Counted from the stretch's first letter, positions 1-9,394 are shown. The stretch: DNA of 64,000 nt from Parvularcula sp038745625 (GCA_038745625.1 JBCDLG010000002.1:1-64000); one strand, 5' to 3'. Made by a program: numbers and translations. The notes: generated by a model not told the origin, from the letters alone.

Positions 1-681
1 ACGACCGGTCTATCGCCCGATGAGGGCCATCGGTTGGTGGAGCTCGGCGCGATCGAGATGATCGATGGCGCGATGACCGGCGCGAATTTCCACGTCTATG
101 TGAACCCCGAGCGTGACATGCCGGACGAGGCTTATCGCATCCACAAGATCTCCGAAGAGATGCTGCGGGATAAGCCGATCTTCTCTGACCCCAGCGTCGG
201 GCCCGCCTTTGCGGAGTTTGTGCAAGGGGCGGAGCTGGTCGCGCACAACGCGCCTTTTGATATGCGCTTTATCAATTGGGAGATGGAAAACGCTGGCCTG
301 CCGCGCCTCAAGAACCGGGTGACCGACACGGTGCCGATGGCGCGGAAGATGTTCCCGGGCTCGCCTGCTTCGCTCGATGCGCTCTGCAGCCGCTTTGGGA
401 TCAGCAAGGAGGAGCGGGAGGCCAAGGGCCACGGCGCGCTCCTGGACTCCGAGCTTCTTGCACGGGTTTACGTTGAGCTGACAGGCGGCGCGCAGGCGGG
501 GTTGTCTTTTGCTGCGGCTTCCGATCCCCGTGGCGGCTCGTCCGGCAAGGCCCTTCCGGCGCGGCAGCGCCCCAAGCCGCTCGCCTCATTGGTCACCGAT
601 GAGGAGCGCGCAGCGCATCGCGCCTTTGTCGAAGAGCTCGGCACGCCGCTTTGGCTCAAGGATCTCGGCGGCGCGGCCTAG
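1..681 (+). CDS. dnaQ: DNA polymerase III epsilon subunit (3'-5' proofreading exonuclease), 5'-truncated by window
   Basis: Proofreading subunit of the replicative polymerase. Reading in frame from base 1 gives TTGLSPDEGHRLVELGAIEM, the end of the Exo I motif (D-x-E-TTGL), so the catalytic D and E lie just upstream of the window. The Exo II region (VAHNAPFDMRFIN, around residues 80-92) and the Exo III region with H-x4-D (GHGALLDSELLA) follow, as in DnaQ of the DEDDh class. About 226 residues are visible and the gene ends at 681. The C-terminal tail after residue 165 is the variable part that binds the alpha subunit. The stop codon overlaps that of the convergent ATPase gene by four bases (CTAG). 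Confidence 0.93.
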   Translation, partial: TTGLSPDEGHRLVELGAIEMIDGAMTGANFHVYVNPERDMPDEAYRIHKISEEMLRDKPIFSDPSVGPAFAEFVQGAELVAHNAPFDMRFINWEMENAGLPRLKNRVTDTVPMARKMFPGSPASLDALCSRFGISKEEREAKGHGALLDSELLARVYVELTGGAQAGLSFAAASDPRGGSSGKALPARQRPKPLASLVTDEERAAHRAFVEELGTPLWLKDLGGAA

Positions 682-1514
682 GCTTTTCCGGGTGGGTCCA
701 CCTTCAAAATGCCGTGGTCACGCCGGTCTTGTAGAACGCGCATGACGATATCGGCATTCACCTCGCGGGCCTCGGACGCAAAGGCGTAGACGAGGGCCGT
801 GTCGGCGATGATGTTGATCTGGCGCGGGATCCCGCCTGAGGCGTCGAAGATCCGATCAATGGCGCCGGGCGTGAAAATCTCGTTGCGCGCCCCGGCAAGG
901 CTGAGGCGTGACGCAATGTAGTCCGCTGTTTCTTGCAGGCTGAAGGCGCGCAGGTGGTAGTGAGCGACCACGCGCTGCCGGAACTGCGCCAGCTGCGGCA
1001 TGTTGAGAAGGGCCCCAAGCTCGGGTTGGCCGAACAGGACCAGCTGCAACACGGGACGGCCATTGGACTGGCGTTCAGCCAGCACCCGGACCCGCTCGAG
1101 CAGCCGCGGCTCTAGGAGCTGTGCCTCATCGATAAAGAGGATCGCTTTGCGGCCAGCGCTGCGGTTTTGGTGCAGGAACTTGTCGAGATGAGCGAGGGAC
1201 TGGCTGGCCGACGTCGCTTTTGATTCGATCCCGAAACCATAAAGGATCCAAGTCGCAACATCGTTCTCATAGCCAATGTCGCCGGTGAGGGCGCCAAAGC
1301 GATTGCCGTCCTTATGGCGCCGCGCAAGGTCATGCAGCAGTGTCGTTTTCCCGCTGCCGATTTCCCCCGTGATCACCACCGTGCCGTTGCCCGACGTCAG
1401 GCCATAAGCGAGCATGGTCCGGGCCATTTTGTGGCCGTCGGACCAGAACAGCATGTCCGGTTCGGGGTGGGTGGCGAACGGTTTGCGGTTCAGCCGGAAA
1501 TGCTTCTCGTACAT
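678..1514 (-). CDS. ExeA/GspA-like AAA ATPase, XrtA/PEP-CTERM-system-associated type
   Basis: 278-residue P-loop ATPase of the ExeA/GspA group. It begins MYEKHFRLNRKPF, the hallmark N-terminus of the XrtA/PEP-CTERM-associated ATPases. Walker A is GEIGSGKT (residues 50-57) and Walker B is AILFIDEAQ with D129-E130. A GGIPRQINIIAD sensor-like segment lies near residue 225. Family members usually sit in exosortase/exopolysaccharide loci, where they are thought to energise or regulate envelope polysaccharide export. Here the neighbour on the same strand, 53 bases upstream, is a TPR lipoprotein of the PrsT type, which supports the assignment. It is shorter than many relatives and lacks an obvious C-terminal peptidoglycan-binding extension. 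No exosortase or glycosyltransferase gene is in the window. Confidence 0.82.
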   Translation of the reverse strand: MYEKHFRLNRKPFATHPEPDMLFWSDGHKMARTMLAYGLTSGNGTVVITGEIGSGKTTLLHDLARRHKDGNRFGALTGDIGYENDVATWILYGFGIESKATSASQSLAHLDKFLHQNRSAGRKAILFIDEAQLLEPRLLERVRVLAERQSNGRPVLQLVLFGQPELGALLNMPQLAQFRQRVVAHYHLRAFSLQETADYIASRLSLAGARNEIFTPGAIDRIFDASGGIPRQINIIADTALVYAFASEAREVNADIVMRVLQDRRDHGILKVDPPGKA

Positions 1515-1567
1515 GGCTTTCCTTGGTTGAACCGCGATCGCGAAAGCAACCCTGCGGTGTCGTCTCT

Positions 1568-3940
1568 TTACAGTGCTTCGAGCGCCGCCTGAATGACTTC
1601 ATCGCTAACTGAGTCAGTTTTACCTGGCGCTTCCAAAGCTTGCGTGAACGCCTCACGCGCCGCGTTGACGTTGCCCTGGGCCGCTTCGATCACGCCGCGA
1701 TGGTAGTGGATCTCCGCGTTGTTGACCTCCGCCTCCGCTGCGATGGTTGCGTATTCAGCGGCCTTCTCGACGTCCCCATTGTTGTAATAGGCCCAGGCGA
1801 GGGTGTCCGCAAAGAAGGGCTGCTGGGTTCCTTCGAAGCGCTGGGCGACCTCAAGGGCCGCGGCGGGATCATCGCCCAGATCAAGCGTCAGCGACGCGAA
1901 GTTGTTGGCGGTCAGATCGCTGAGCGAATTCTCTTCGTAGAGACCTGTGAGAACTTCGAGTGCCTCTTCGCGCCTGCCGTCCTGCATCAGCTCATTGGAC
2001 TGAAGCGTGCGGAGATTGATGGTGCTGTCGGCCTCATCAATCCCTTTGAGAAGGGCCGCCTTGGCGTCGTCGCGGTCGCCGCTTGCCAGAAGAGCGTTGT
2101 AGCGGGCGAGATGGAGGCCTTCATTGCCCGGGAAGGCTGTGACGCCGTCATCAGCGGCCGCCAAAGCGCGATCGTTTTCGCCTTGGTTGAGCTCGAATTG
2201 CGTGAGGAGGGCGTAGGCGGCTTCGTTCTCGCCGGCGGCGGCTTCCTCGTTGAGATAGGAACGAACCTCATCGAACCGTTCCATCCGTCCGAGTGCCTCG
2301 GATTTGAGCCGCAGAGCGTTGGTCGATCGCTGACCTTCTTCCGACAACAGATCGATTTGCTCGAGCGCGTCTTCTGTCCGAGTTTGTTGGAGCAGGTTGG
2401 CAATAAGCAGCTGCCGCGCCTCGTCGTCCGCTGGGTCGGTCCGCACGAGACTCCGCAGGATCCCTTCAGCTTCCTCCGTACGGCCATCATTAATCAAAAG
2501 GGCGGCGCTCTCTCGGCGCACCTCCGGTGTTGCGAACTCGCCCTGGGCGTATCGCAAGGTGAGGTCGGCGACGTCGTCGGTCTGCTCCGCTCTCATCAAC
2601 ATACCGCGATAGGCTTGATAAAGCGTCGGGGTCAGCCCGAGCCGGTCTATGGCCTGGGCGAGCTGCGCTTGACCGAACGAGGCACGACCGTCGGCCTCGT
2701 ACGCCAGGCCGAGGAGGATCAGGGCGCTTTCTTTATCAGGGTCACCCGACACCGCTTCGCGCAGCGTTTCGATCGCGGGCTCGACCTCCTCGCTCGCCAG
2801 CTGCACCTTGCCTTTGAGTGTTAGCGCGTTGGGGTTGGAGGCGTCGAGAGCCAGTGCTTCATCCGCACGCGCCATAGCGCCTTCAAGATCGCGTTCCGTG
2901 AATCTGCGCTCACCGAGCCGGACCATGGCTTCGTTGCGAATGGCGATGTCTTCAATCTCTTCGCCTGTCAGCCGCTCAAGTTCAGCGACGCAGTCTTCGG
3001 TTTTGCCCACTTGGCAAAGGAAGTCCGCGATGGCGAAATCTAGTTCTGCATCCGGATAATCCGCAACGATTTGGCGAAGTTCAGCTTCGGCGGCGTCATC
3101 GCCATCGACAGCGCGGACAACGCCAATCTGGCGCGAGACAAGATCGGTTTTGTCTTCAACCAGTGGCAGCGCGGAGCGATACTGCTCAAGCGCGCCATCG
3201 AGATCTTGGCGACCTCGCAGCAGGAACTCGCCATAACGCTCCCGGTAGAGACCATTCTCGGCGTTGACCTCGATCAGGCGTTGGAATGTCTCGTCCATCT
3301 CATCAAGGTCTTGCTGCCGCTGGGCAAGGATCAGTTTGACAGCAAGAAGCTCTTCCGCAGCAGGGTCGGCCTCGAGCCCTTCTTCAATGATCCGCCGCGC
3401 TTCTGAGAAGTTCTCATCACGGACGAAACGAGCGGCCAGAAGGTTGCGCACTTCAGCATTGGCCGGATCAAGGGCGAGCGCCTGGTCGAGAACTTCGGTG
3501 GCGCCATCAAGGTCGTTCTCGAGGACGAGGGACGCGCCTTTGACGGTCAGCGCCTGCACATTTTCGGGCTCGTTGGCGAGGACGTCGTCGGCACGCTCCA
3601 TGGCACTGTCGATATCGCCAGAGAGCAGCTGCAGCCGCGCGAGCTCCGCGCTTGCATCCATATCATCAGGGACGAGTTCGACGATCCGCGATAGGTAGCG
3701 CATCTGCTCGCCATAGCGCTCCCGCAGCTCGGCCACTTCGGCAGCGCCGCGCAGAGCGGCGACATTGTCAGGATCGTTTTGAAGGGCATTGGCGAATTGC
3801 AGCCGGGCGCGCTGCAGTTCCCCCTCTTCCAAATACTCCTGGGCATTGGCGGCAAATTTAGCCGCTTTTTCCTCAGGGCTTTCACACGCCACCAGCGCAA
3901 GAACTGCGATGGACGCTGTAAGCCGTTTCAAGACTGTCAT
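1568..3940 (-). CDS. PEP-CTERM-system TPR-repeat lipoprotein (PrsT-like)
   Basis: 790-residue acidic lipoprotein. The N-terminus MTVLKRLTASIAVLALVAC is a signal peptide with a lipobox ending at C19. The remainder is almost entirely tandem TPR helices of about 34 residues, with repeated A-x3-L-x2-DPxN spacing (for example ALALDPANAEVRNLLAARF and ALALDASNPNALTLKG). The length and the pairing with the ExeA-like ATPase downstream match the PrsT family of exosortase/PEP-CTERM loci, which is inferred to act as a scaffold in polysaccharide export or protein sorting on the periplasmic side of a membrane. The ATG is preceded by a weak GGGACGA-type ribosome site. A plain TPR lipoprotein outside that system is possible. 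Confidence 0.78.
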   Translation of the reverse strand: MTVLKRLTASIAVLALVACESPEEKAAKFAANAQEYLEEGELQRARLQFANALQNDPDNVAALRGAAEVAELRERYGEQMRYLSRIVELVPDDMDASAELARLQLLSGDIDSAMERADDVLANEPENVQALTVKGASLVLENDLDGATEVLDQALALDPANAEVRNLLAARFVRDENFSEARRIIEEGLEADPAAEELLAVKLILAQRQQDLDEMDETFQRLIEVNAENGLYRERYGEFLLRGRQDLDGALEQYRSALPLVEDKTDLVSRQIGVVRAVDGDDAAEAELRQIVADYPDAELDFAIADFLCQVGKTEDCVAELERLTGEEIEDIAIRNEAMVRLGERRFTERDLEGAMARADEALALDASNPNALTLKGKVQLASEEVEPAIETLREAVSGDPDKESALILLGLAYEADGRASFGQAQLAQAIDRLGLTPTLYQAYRGMLMRAEQTDDVADLTLRYAQGEFATPEVRRESAALLINDGRTEEAEGILRSLVRTDPADDEARQLLIANLLQQTRTEDALEQIDLLSEEGQRSTNALRLKSEALGRMERFDEVRSYLNEEAAAGENEAAYALLTQFELNQGENDRALAAADDGVTAFPGNEGLHLARYNALLASGDRDDAKAALLKGIDEADSTINLRTLQSNELMQDGRREEALEVLTGLYEENSLSDLTANNFASLTLDLGDDPAAALEVAQRFEGTQQPFFADTLAWAYYNNGDVEKAAEYATIAAEAEVNNAEIHYHRGVIEAAQGNVNAAREAFTQALEAPGKTDSVSDEVIQAALEAL

Positions 3941-4033
3941 GTTGGGTCGTCCCTGTTGCGTCGGGCTCGTTCGCCCCCCGACTGATAATGGCTCATGCCG
4001 TGCCTGAACGTGGTTGGTAAAGATTAAACGACG

Positions 4034-4285
4034 TTAGCTGAAGTCATAGGTTCGCCCGTCCTTCTCCCAGTCGCCGTAACGTGTGGGTTCGGCTTTACGC
4101 TTCCCGCCATTGATTTCTTTGGGAACATTGGCGCGGGCATCAATCTCGTCACGGCGCATTTTGGCCTCCCGCAGGATTTCGACTTCCTGCTCGGTCAGCT
4201 TCCGCCCATTCGCCATCAGCGGGATGCCGTCCTCGGTCGTTGGGATGGGTTCGTCGCCTTCTTCTGGCGCGTTTTGATCGTTCAT
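4034..4285 (-). CDS. DUF1674 / SDHAF4-like small protein
   Basis: 83-residue soluble protein ending PTRYGDWEKDGRTYDFS, the DUF1674 signature shared with mitochondrial SDHAF4, which helps flavinylated SdhA assemble into succinate dehydrogenase. That role here is by homology only, and no sdh gene is in the window. The start ATG at 4285 is chosen because GAGGAG lies nine bases upstream. A longer open frame continues upstream but has unlikely composition and would overlap htpX. The first half is acidic and low in complexity, and the conserved part is the last 20 residues. The gene is divergent from htpX with 79 bases between the start codons. Confidence 0.75.
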   Translation of the reverse strand: MNDQNAPEEGDEPIPTTEDGIPLMANGRKLTEQEVEILREAKMRRDEIDARANVPKEINGGKRKAEPTRYGDWEKDGRTYDFS

Positions 4286-4364
4286 CGCATCACGCTCCTC
4301 GTTGCATTGGGCCGCATTCTGCCCATCTTCATCGGAAACATCACTCCGGTGCAGCAAGAGACAA

Positions 4365-5252
4365 ATGAACGCAAATTTCCGAACATTTCTTCTTATGGCG
4401 GCGATGACCGCCCTTTTTGGTGTCATCGGCACTGTGATCGGCGGTCGAGGCGGTATGATCTTGGCGCTTGGCTTCGCCGGTCTCAGCAATCTCTTTGCCT
4501 TTTGGAATGCCGATAAGATCGTCCTGCGCATGTACAAGGCTCGGGAAGTGGCCCCCAACGAGGCAGACCCGCGGCTACGCCGGTTCGCGGAAGGCGTCGC
4601 AGGGCTCGCTGCCCGCGCTCAGATGCCGATGCCCAAGGTCTACATCATCGATCAGGACCAGCCCAACGCCTTTGCCACGGGCCGGGACCCTTCCCACGCG
4701 GCGGTGGCAGCGACCCAAGGCCTCCTCGACCGGCTGACGGAGGAGGAAGTGATGGGCGTGATGGCCCATGAGCTCGCCCATGTGAGGAACCGTGACACTC
4801 TGACCATGACGATGACCGCGACCCTGGCCGGGGCGATCACAGCGCTCGCCAATTTCGCATTCTTCTTTGGTGGCAACCGTGACAACCAGGGCAACGCCTT
4901 CGCCCTCATCATCGTCATGTTGATCGCGCCTTTGGCAGCGAGCCTGGTCCAGCTCGCGATCAGCCGGACGCGGGAGTATGAGGCGGACAAGATCGGCGCG
5001 GAGATTTGCGGCAACCCGGCATGGCTCTCCTCAGCGCTGGCAAAGATCTCAGGCGTTGCTGCCCGCACGCCGAACCCCGTGGCCGAGCGGCATCCCGCCT
5101 CCGGGCAGCTGATGATCGTGAACCCGCTCTCAGGGCGGGGCTCGGCCAAGAGCCTCTTCTCAACCCACCCGCCGATGGAGGAGCGCATTCGCAGGCTCGA
5201 CCTGATGGGCGGCTCGGCACCGGCGCCGCAAAGCCGCGGCCCTTGGGGCTAA
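4365..5252 (+). CDS. htpX: Zinc metalloprotease HtpX
   Basis: 295-residue M48B inner-membrane protease that degrades misfolded membrane proteins. Two membrane spans come first (residues about 5-45). The zinc site MAHELAHVRNRDT (HExxH) follows, then two further spans, then SRTREYEADKIGAEI, which carries the third zinc ligand Glu in the family's typical place. The start at 4365 (MNANFRTFLLM) matches the usual HtpX N-terminus, whereas an upstream TTG would add 21 unlikely residues. The stop overlaps the stop of the convergent DUF4282 gene (CTAA). Confidence 0.95.
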   Translation: MNANFRTFLLMAAMTALFGVIGTVIGGRGGMILALGFAGLSNLFAFWNADKIVLRMYKAREVAPNEADPRLRRFAEGVAGLAARAQMPMPKVYIIDQDQPNAFATGRDPSHAAVAATQGLLDRLTEEEVMGVMAHELAHVRNRDTLTMTMTATLAGAITALANFAFFFGGNRDNQGNAFALIIVMLIAPLAASLVQLAISRTREYEADKIGAEICGNPAWLSSALAKISGVAARTPNPVAERHPASGQLMIVNPLSGRGSAKSLFSTHPPMEERIRRLDLMGGSAPAPQSRGPWG

Positions 5253-5704
5253 ACGCCCTCTTCGGGCGCGGGCTTGTCACCTGATGGCGCAGGGTCGTTG
5301 GCGGGCGCTGGCGCGTCGGCTTCTGCTGCCGCAGGCGCCGGCTCAGGCGGAGGGGCGCTTGTCATTCGGCTTGATGGGTGGCGCACAGGATTGAGACCAG
5401 AGGATAGGACATCGTCGTCCAAGGTCTCGCCCCTTAGCCCGTCATCAATGCTGAGCACAGCGAGCAAGAACTCTGTTGCGACCCTCAGGCCAATCAGCGT
5501 GACCACGAACCGCACCGGGATCAGCACAAGGAATTTGCCAAGATTGCCCAGGAACCCGGCGCCAAAGAACCCAGCAAACGCGACGACCAGATCGTAGAGT
5601 GTTGTCACCACCAGCAAGAAGAGAAGAAGGTAATAGCCGAAGGTCACAAGCCCGCGGCCCATGGTTTCCTCAAAGCTCAAAAACCGGCCCACAAGTTCGG
5701 TCAT
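5249..5704 (-). CDS. DUF4282-like membrane protein
   Basis: About 151-residue protein with two hydrophobic spans (YYLLLFLLVVTTLYDLVVAF and GKFLVLIPVRFVVTLIGLRV) followed by a Pro/Ala/Glu-rich tail. The pattern FLSFEETM, FG-rich GGFLG-like loop, RVATEFLLAVLSI resembles DUF4282, a family of small membrane proteins with no known reaction. AGAGGG lies five bases before the ATG at 5704; a GTG one codon upstream is an alternative. It is convergent with htpX and upstream of nothing co-directional, so context gives no function. Confidence 0.6.
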   Translation of the reverse strand: MTELVGRFLSFEETMGRGLVTFGYYLLLFLLVVTTLYDLVVAFAGFFGAGFLGNLGKFLVLIPVRFVVTLIGLRVATEFLLAVLSIDDGLRGETLDDDVLSSGLNPVRHPSSRMTSAPPPEPAPAAAEADAPAPANDPAPSGDKPAPEEGV

Positions 5705-5774
5705 CACCGCCCTCTTCTGCTTCGTCCAGCCGCGCTAGCGGGTCTTGGGGGCGGGGTGAAGCTGTCTGGTGCGG

Positions 5775-8579
5775 CTAGTGCGCTTCGTCCCAGTTCTTGG
5801 CGGCGTTGGCTTCGACCTTCAGCGGCACGGACACGTCGCGCGCGGGCAGCGGCGCGGTTTCCATCACCTCACGCACCAAAGCGCAGGTCGCGTCGGCATC
5901 GGCTTTGGGGCATTCGAGCACCAGCTCGTCATGCACCTGCAGGAGCATTTTCGCCCGAAGCCCTGCCTCCGCCAGCGCGGGCGGTACACGGACCATCGCC
6001 CGCTTGACGATGTCGGCGGCGGTGCCTTGGATCGGCGCGTTGATCGCCTGGCGCTCGGCAAAGCCGCGCATGTTCGGATTGCTCGCCTTGATACCGGTGA
6101 TGTAGGAGCGGCGGCCGAAGATCGTCTCGACATAGCCCTGCTCTTTCGCCAGCGCTTTGGTGTCATCCATATACTGACGGATGCCAGGGAACTTGTCGAA
6201 ATAGCTGTTGATGTAGTCCGCGGCGCGGCCACGCTCGATCCCCAGGCGCGAGGAGAGCCCAAAGGCCGAGATCCCGTAGATGATCCCGAAATTGATCGTC
6301 TTGGCCGACCGGCGAAGGTCCGCATCCACCTCATCAAGGGGCACGCCAAAGACCTCCGACGCGGTCAGCGCATGGACGTCGATATCGTCGGCGAAGGCGC
6401 GTTTCAGCTCAGGCACATCACCGATATGGGCAAGCAGCCTCAGCTCAATCTGGCTGTAATCAGCGGAGATGATGACGTTGCCCTTTTCCGGGATGAAGGC
6501 CTTGCGGATCTTTCTTCCCTCTTCAGTCCGTATCGGGATGTTTTGCAGGTTCGGATCGTTCGACGACAGCCGCCCTGTGTGGGTGGAGGCGAGCGAGAAG
6601 CTCGTATGCACCCGACCTGTCTCTGGATGAACAGCGGTCGCAAGGGCGTCGGTGTAGGTCGATTTGAGTTTCGACATCTGCCGCCAGCCGAGGATCGCTT
6701 TCGGCACGTCGTGGCCTTGCGCCGCAAGGTCATCGAGGATTTCCGCGCCCGTGGCCCAGGCGCCGGTTTTGGTTTTCTTGCCCCCAGGCAGGCCGAGCGT
6801 TCCAAAGAGGATTTCGCCGATCTGTTTGGGGGAGCCTAGGTTGAATTTTTCGCCTGCCGCTTCGAAGGCTTCATCCTCGAAGGCGGCCATTTTTTGGGCG
6901 AACTCGGAGGAAAGGCGCGCGAGCTCGGCCTTATCCACCTTGATGCCTTCACGTTCCATCGAAGCGATCACGGGCACAAGGGGCCGCTCGATCCGTTCGT
7001 AGACGGAAACCATCGACTCCTCGACCATCCGCTTTTTGAGAATGAGGCCAAGACGTTGGGTCACATCGGCGTCTTCCGCCGCGTAAGCCGTGGCTTCTTT
7101 GATGGGGATTTGGTCGAAGGTTTTGGCGTTTTTCCCTTTCCCCGCAAGCTCTGTAAACGGAATGGGTTCATGGTCGAGATAGCGTTTGGAGAGCTCGTCC
7201 ATGCCATGGCTCTCAGCGCCGCATTCGATGACATAAGACATCAGCATCGTGTCATCAATCGGCGTCAGCGTGGCGCCGTGGTTCTCGAGGATCACCAGGT
7301 CGAATTTGAGGTTCTGGCCCACTTTGACCACGGACGGATCGGTGAAGATCTCTTGCAGCGCCTCGAGCACATCGCCCGTGGCGAGCTGCGGCTCCGTCCC
7401 CTGACCATCAAGATCAAGCCCGTCGCCGCCATGGAGGAGCGGGATGTAGCAAGCATCACCGGGCGCCGCGGCGAGACTGATGCCCACCAGTCGGGCACGC
7501 ATAGCGTTGAGGCCGTCCGTCTCCGTATCAACGGCGATAGTACCGTACTCATAAGCGCGGGTGATGAAGGCGTGGAGGTCGTCCATCTCAAGGATGGTTT
7601 TGTAGTTCGCCGTATCGATCGGCCCTTCGGCGGCGGACGCGCCAACGGGCTTTGCGGCTTCTTCGATCCCGCCGGCCTCGCGAATGCGGCGGGTGAGGGT
7701 GGTGAACTCCATCTCTTCAAGGAAGGTGATCAGCTGGGCATGATCAAAGTCCGCCAAAGCAAAGCCCGCTGGATCATCGAGACCACCAACATCGGTGCGG
7801 AGGGTGACGAGTTCCTTTGAGAGTTTCGCTTCCTCCGCATTTTCCATAATCGTTTCGCGGCGCTTTTTCTGTTTGATCTCCTCGGCGCGCTCGAGAAGGT
7901 CTTCGAGTGTTCCGTATTCCTCAAGAAGGGTCGCGGCCGTCTTCGGGCCAATGCCCGGCACGCCCGGCACATTGTCGGTCGAGTCGCCCATCAGCGCCTG
8001 GAGGTCGATCATTTTGTCGGGGCCGACGCCGAACTTCTCGATCACGCCATCGGTGTCGATGATTTTGTTCTTCATCGGATCAAACATCACGACTTTGTCG
8101 GTCACAAGCTGCGTGAGATCCTTGTCGGACGAGACGATGACAACCTCCGCACCCTGCTCTTCAGCTTGCCGGGCAAAGGTCGCGATCAGATCGTCCGCCT
8201 CATAACCTTCTTCTTCGAGGCATGGCAGGCCAAAGGCACGGGTCGCGTCGCGGATGACAGAGAATTGAGGCCGCAGATCTTCGGGCGGCTCATCCCGATT
8301 GGCCTTGTAGTCTGGATAAAGATCATTGCGGAAGGAATAGCCGGAATGGTCAAAGATCACCGCAAAATGGGTCGGGGTGCCGATATGCTCCACCGCATCG
8401 TTGGAGGCATCCGAAAGGAGCTTCCACAGCATGTTGCAAAAGCCCGAAACAGCCCCAATCGGCATGCCGTCGGACTTCCGCGTCAGCGGAGGCAAGGCAT
8501 GGAAAGCGCGAAAAATGTAAGCGGAGCCATCAACCAGGTAGAGGCGGCTGTGGGCGGAAAGGGGCGTCGTCTTAGGCAT
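5775..8579 (-). CDS. polA: DNA polymerase I
   Basis: 934-residue full-length Pol I for Okazaki-fragment maturation and repair synthesis. The 5'-nuclease domain fills residues 1-300, with FDHSGYSFRNDLYPDYKANR and the helix-hairpin-helix DNVPGVPGIGPKTA. The 3'-5' exonuclease domain starts near 340 and keeps its catalytic acids (VDTETDG, D351/E353), so proofreading is probably intact. The polymerase domain holds motif A (ADYSQIELRLLAHI), motif B (RRSAKTINFGIIYG) and motif C (LLQVHDELVLE). It ends NAAKNWDEAH, as the family does. It is transcribed divergently from the VPLPA-CTERM gene, with 115 bases between them. Confidence 0.97.
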   Translation of the reverse strand: MPKTTPLSAHSRLYLVDGSAYIFRAFHALPPLTRKSDGMPIGAVSGFCNMLWKLLSDASNDAVEHIGTPTHFAVIFDHSGYSFRNDLYPDYKANRDEPPEDLRPQFSVIRDATRAFGLPCLEEEGYEADDLIATFARQAEEQGAEVVIVSSDKDLTQLVTDKVVMFDPMKNKIIDTDGVIEKFGVGPDKMIDLQALMGDSTDNVPGVPGIGPKTAATLLEEYGTLEDLLERAEEIKQKKRRETIMENAEEAKLSKELVTLRTDVGGLDDPAGFALADFDHAQLITFLEEMEFTTLTRRIREAGGIEEAAKPVGASAAEGPIDTANYKTILEMDDLHAFITRAYEYGTIAVDTETDGLNAMRARLVGISLAAAPGDACYIPLLHGGDGLDLDGQGTEPQLATGDVLEALQEIFTDPSVVKVGQNLKFDLVILENHGATLTPIDDTMLMSYVIECGAESHGMDELSKRYLDHEPIPFTELAGKGKNAKTFDQIPIKEATAYAAEDADVTQRLGLILKKRMVEESMVSVYERIERPLVPVIASMEREGIKVDKAELARLSSEFAQKMAAFEDEAFEAAGEKFNLGSPKQIGEILFGTLGLPGGKKTKTGAWATGAEILDDLAAQGHDVPKAILGWRQMSKLKSTYTDALATAVHPETGRVHTSFSLASTHTGRLSSNDPNLQNIPIRTEEGRKIRKAFIPEKGNVIISADYSQIELRLLAHIGDVPELKRAFADDIDVHALTASEVFGVPLDEVDADLRRSAKTINFGIIYGISAFGLSSRLGIERGRAADYINSYFDKFPGIRQYMDDTKALAKEQGYVETIFGRRSYITGIKASNPNMRGFAERQAINAPIQGTAADIVKRAMVRVPPALAEAGLRAKMLLQVHDELVLECPKADADATCALVREVMETAPLPARDVSVPLKVEANAAKNWDEAH

Positions 8580-8694
8580 TCGCCCCCGTTACCCTGCGCC
8601 GCTTGCCCTGGCGAGACGGCAGGGCAAGGCGCCAAGGTTTTCAACATCGGTAAAATCTGATCTAATTGGACCATAGCGTTCGTCTGGGGGGACT

Positions 8695-9342
8695 ATGAAA
8701 AAGCTACTGATCGCAGCCGCCGGGGCTTTCGGCCTGGCGCAAGGCGCAGCATCCGCGGCCATCACCACCTACACGTCAGAAGCCGCGTTTTTGGCTGATA
8801 CCGGCGCCTTAACGCTTGAAAACTTTAACAGTTTCACTGATGAGCCGAGCTTTGCCAACACCTCGCTGGCCACGCCAAGTGGTGTGTCGCTGACCACGAC
8901 GGGCACGCTGCTCAGCAACCCGCTCCGCAACGCGATCAACCAACCGCTCAACGCCTCCTCCGCGGTTGATGGAACGGCCCACGCGAATGTCGTTCTGAAC
9001 TCCTCGGATGACATTTTCACGATCACGCTTCCGACGGCGGTCAACGCGTTTGCCGCCAGCTTTCGTGCGCTCAATGATCTCGAGAGGCGGACGGACCTGG
9101 TGGTGAATGGCGAAAGCATCATCATGCCGATCCTCGCCAGCGGCACCGCGCTCTCGTTCTTTGGGGTCACATCCGATGTGGCCTTTACGAGCGTGAGGTT
9201 TATCCTGGTGGGCGACACCGACGGCTTTCTTGTCGACAATGTTTACTTTGGAGACGCCGAGGTCGTCCCCATTCCGGCTGCTGGCCTGTTGATGGCAGGC
9301 GCCTTCGCTGGCCTTGCAGGGCTCCGCCGCCGCAAGGGATAA
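8695..9342 (+). CDS. PEP-CTERM (VPLPA-type) sorted surface protein
   Basis: 215-residue secreted protein with an N-terminal signal peptide (MKKLLIAAAGAFGLAQGAASA). The body is rich in Thr, Ser and Asn and predicted to be beta-rich, and the C-terminal tripartite sorting tail has a VPIPA motif, a hydrophobic span and RRRKG. The tail is the VPLPA/PEP-CTERM kind recognised by exosortases. The body carries the EAAFLADTG...ENFNSF opening seen in several PEP-CTERM cargo proteins, but I cannot name a function. GGGGGG precedes the ATG. It shares its upstream region with polA, which is divergent, so it has its own promoter in the 8580-8694 gap. Cargo location relative to the sorting genes (about 5 kb away) is typical of dispersed PEP-CTERM families. 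Confidence 0.85.
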   Translation: MKKLLIAAAGAFGLAQGAASAAITTYTSEAAFLADTGALTLENFNSFTDEPSFANTSLATPSGVSLTTTGTLLSNPLRNAINQPLNASSAVDGTAHANVVLNSSDDIFTITLPTAVNAFAASFRALNDLERRTDLVVNGESIIMPILASGTALSFFGVTSDVAFTSVRFILVGDTDGFLVDNVYFGDAEVVPIPAAGLLMAGAFAGLAGLRRRKG

Positions 9343-9351
9343 GTTTTCTCG

Positions 9352-9388
9352 CTAAGCAAAAAGCAAAGGCGCTGCGCTTGCAGTGCCT
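9352..9388 (-). terminator. Rho-independent terminator of phaZ
   Basis: The stem AGGCGCTGC / GCAGTGCCT (9367-9375 and 9380-9388, one G-T pair, loop GCTT) is followed on the reverse strand by a T-rich tract (TTTGCTTTTTGC). It lies just downstream of the phaZ stop. On the forward strand there is no T tract, so it would not serve the VPLPA-CTERM gene well. Confidence 0.7.
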
Positions 9389-9394
9389 CGTTGC

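Noticed and set aside
1640..2824. Long open frame on the forward strand across the TPR lipoprotein gene
   Set aside because: It is antisense to a gene with clear TPR repeats and a lipobox, lacks a family signature and has no ribosome site.
5769..7820. Two long forward frames opposite polA
   Set aside because: They mirror the codon use of polA; their amino acid composition is rich in Gly, Arg and His and matches no family.
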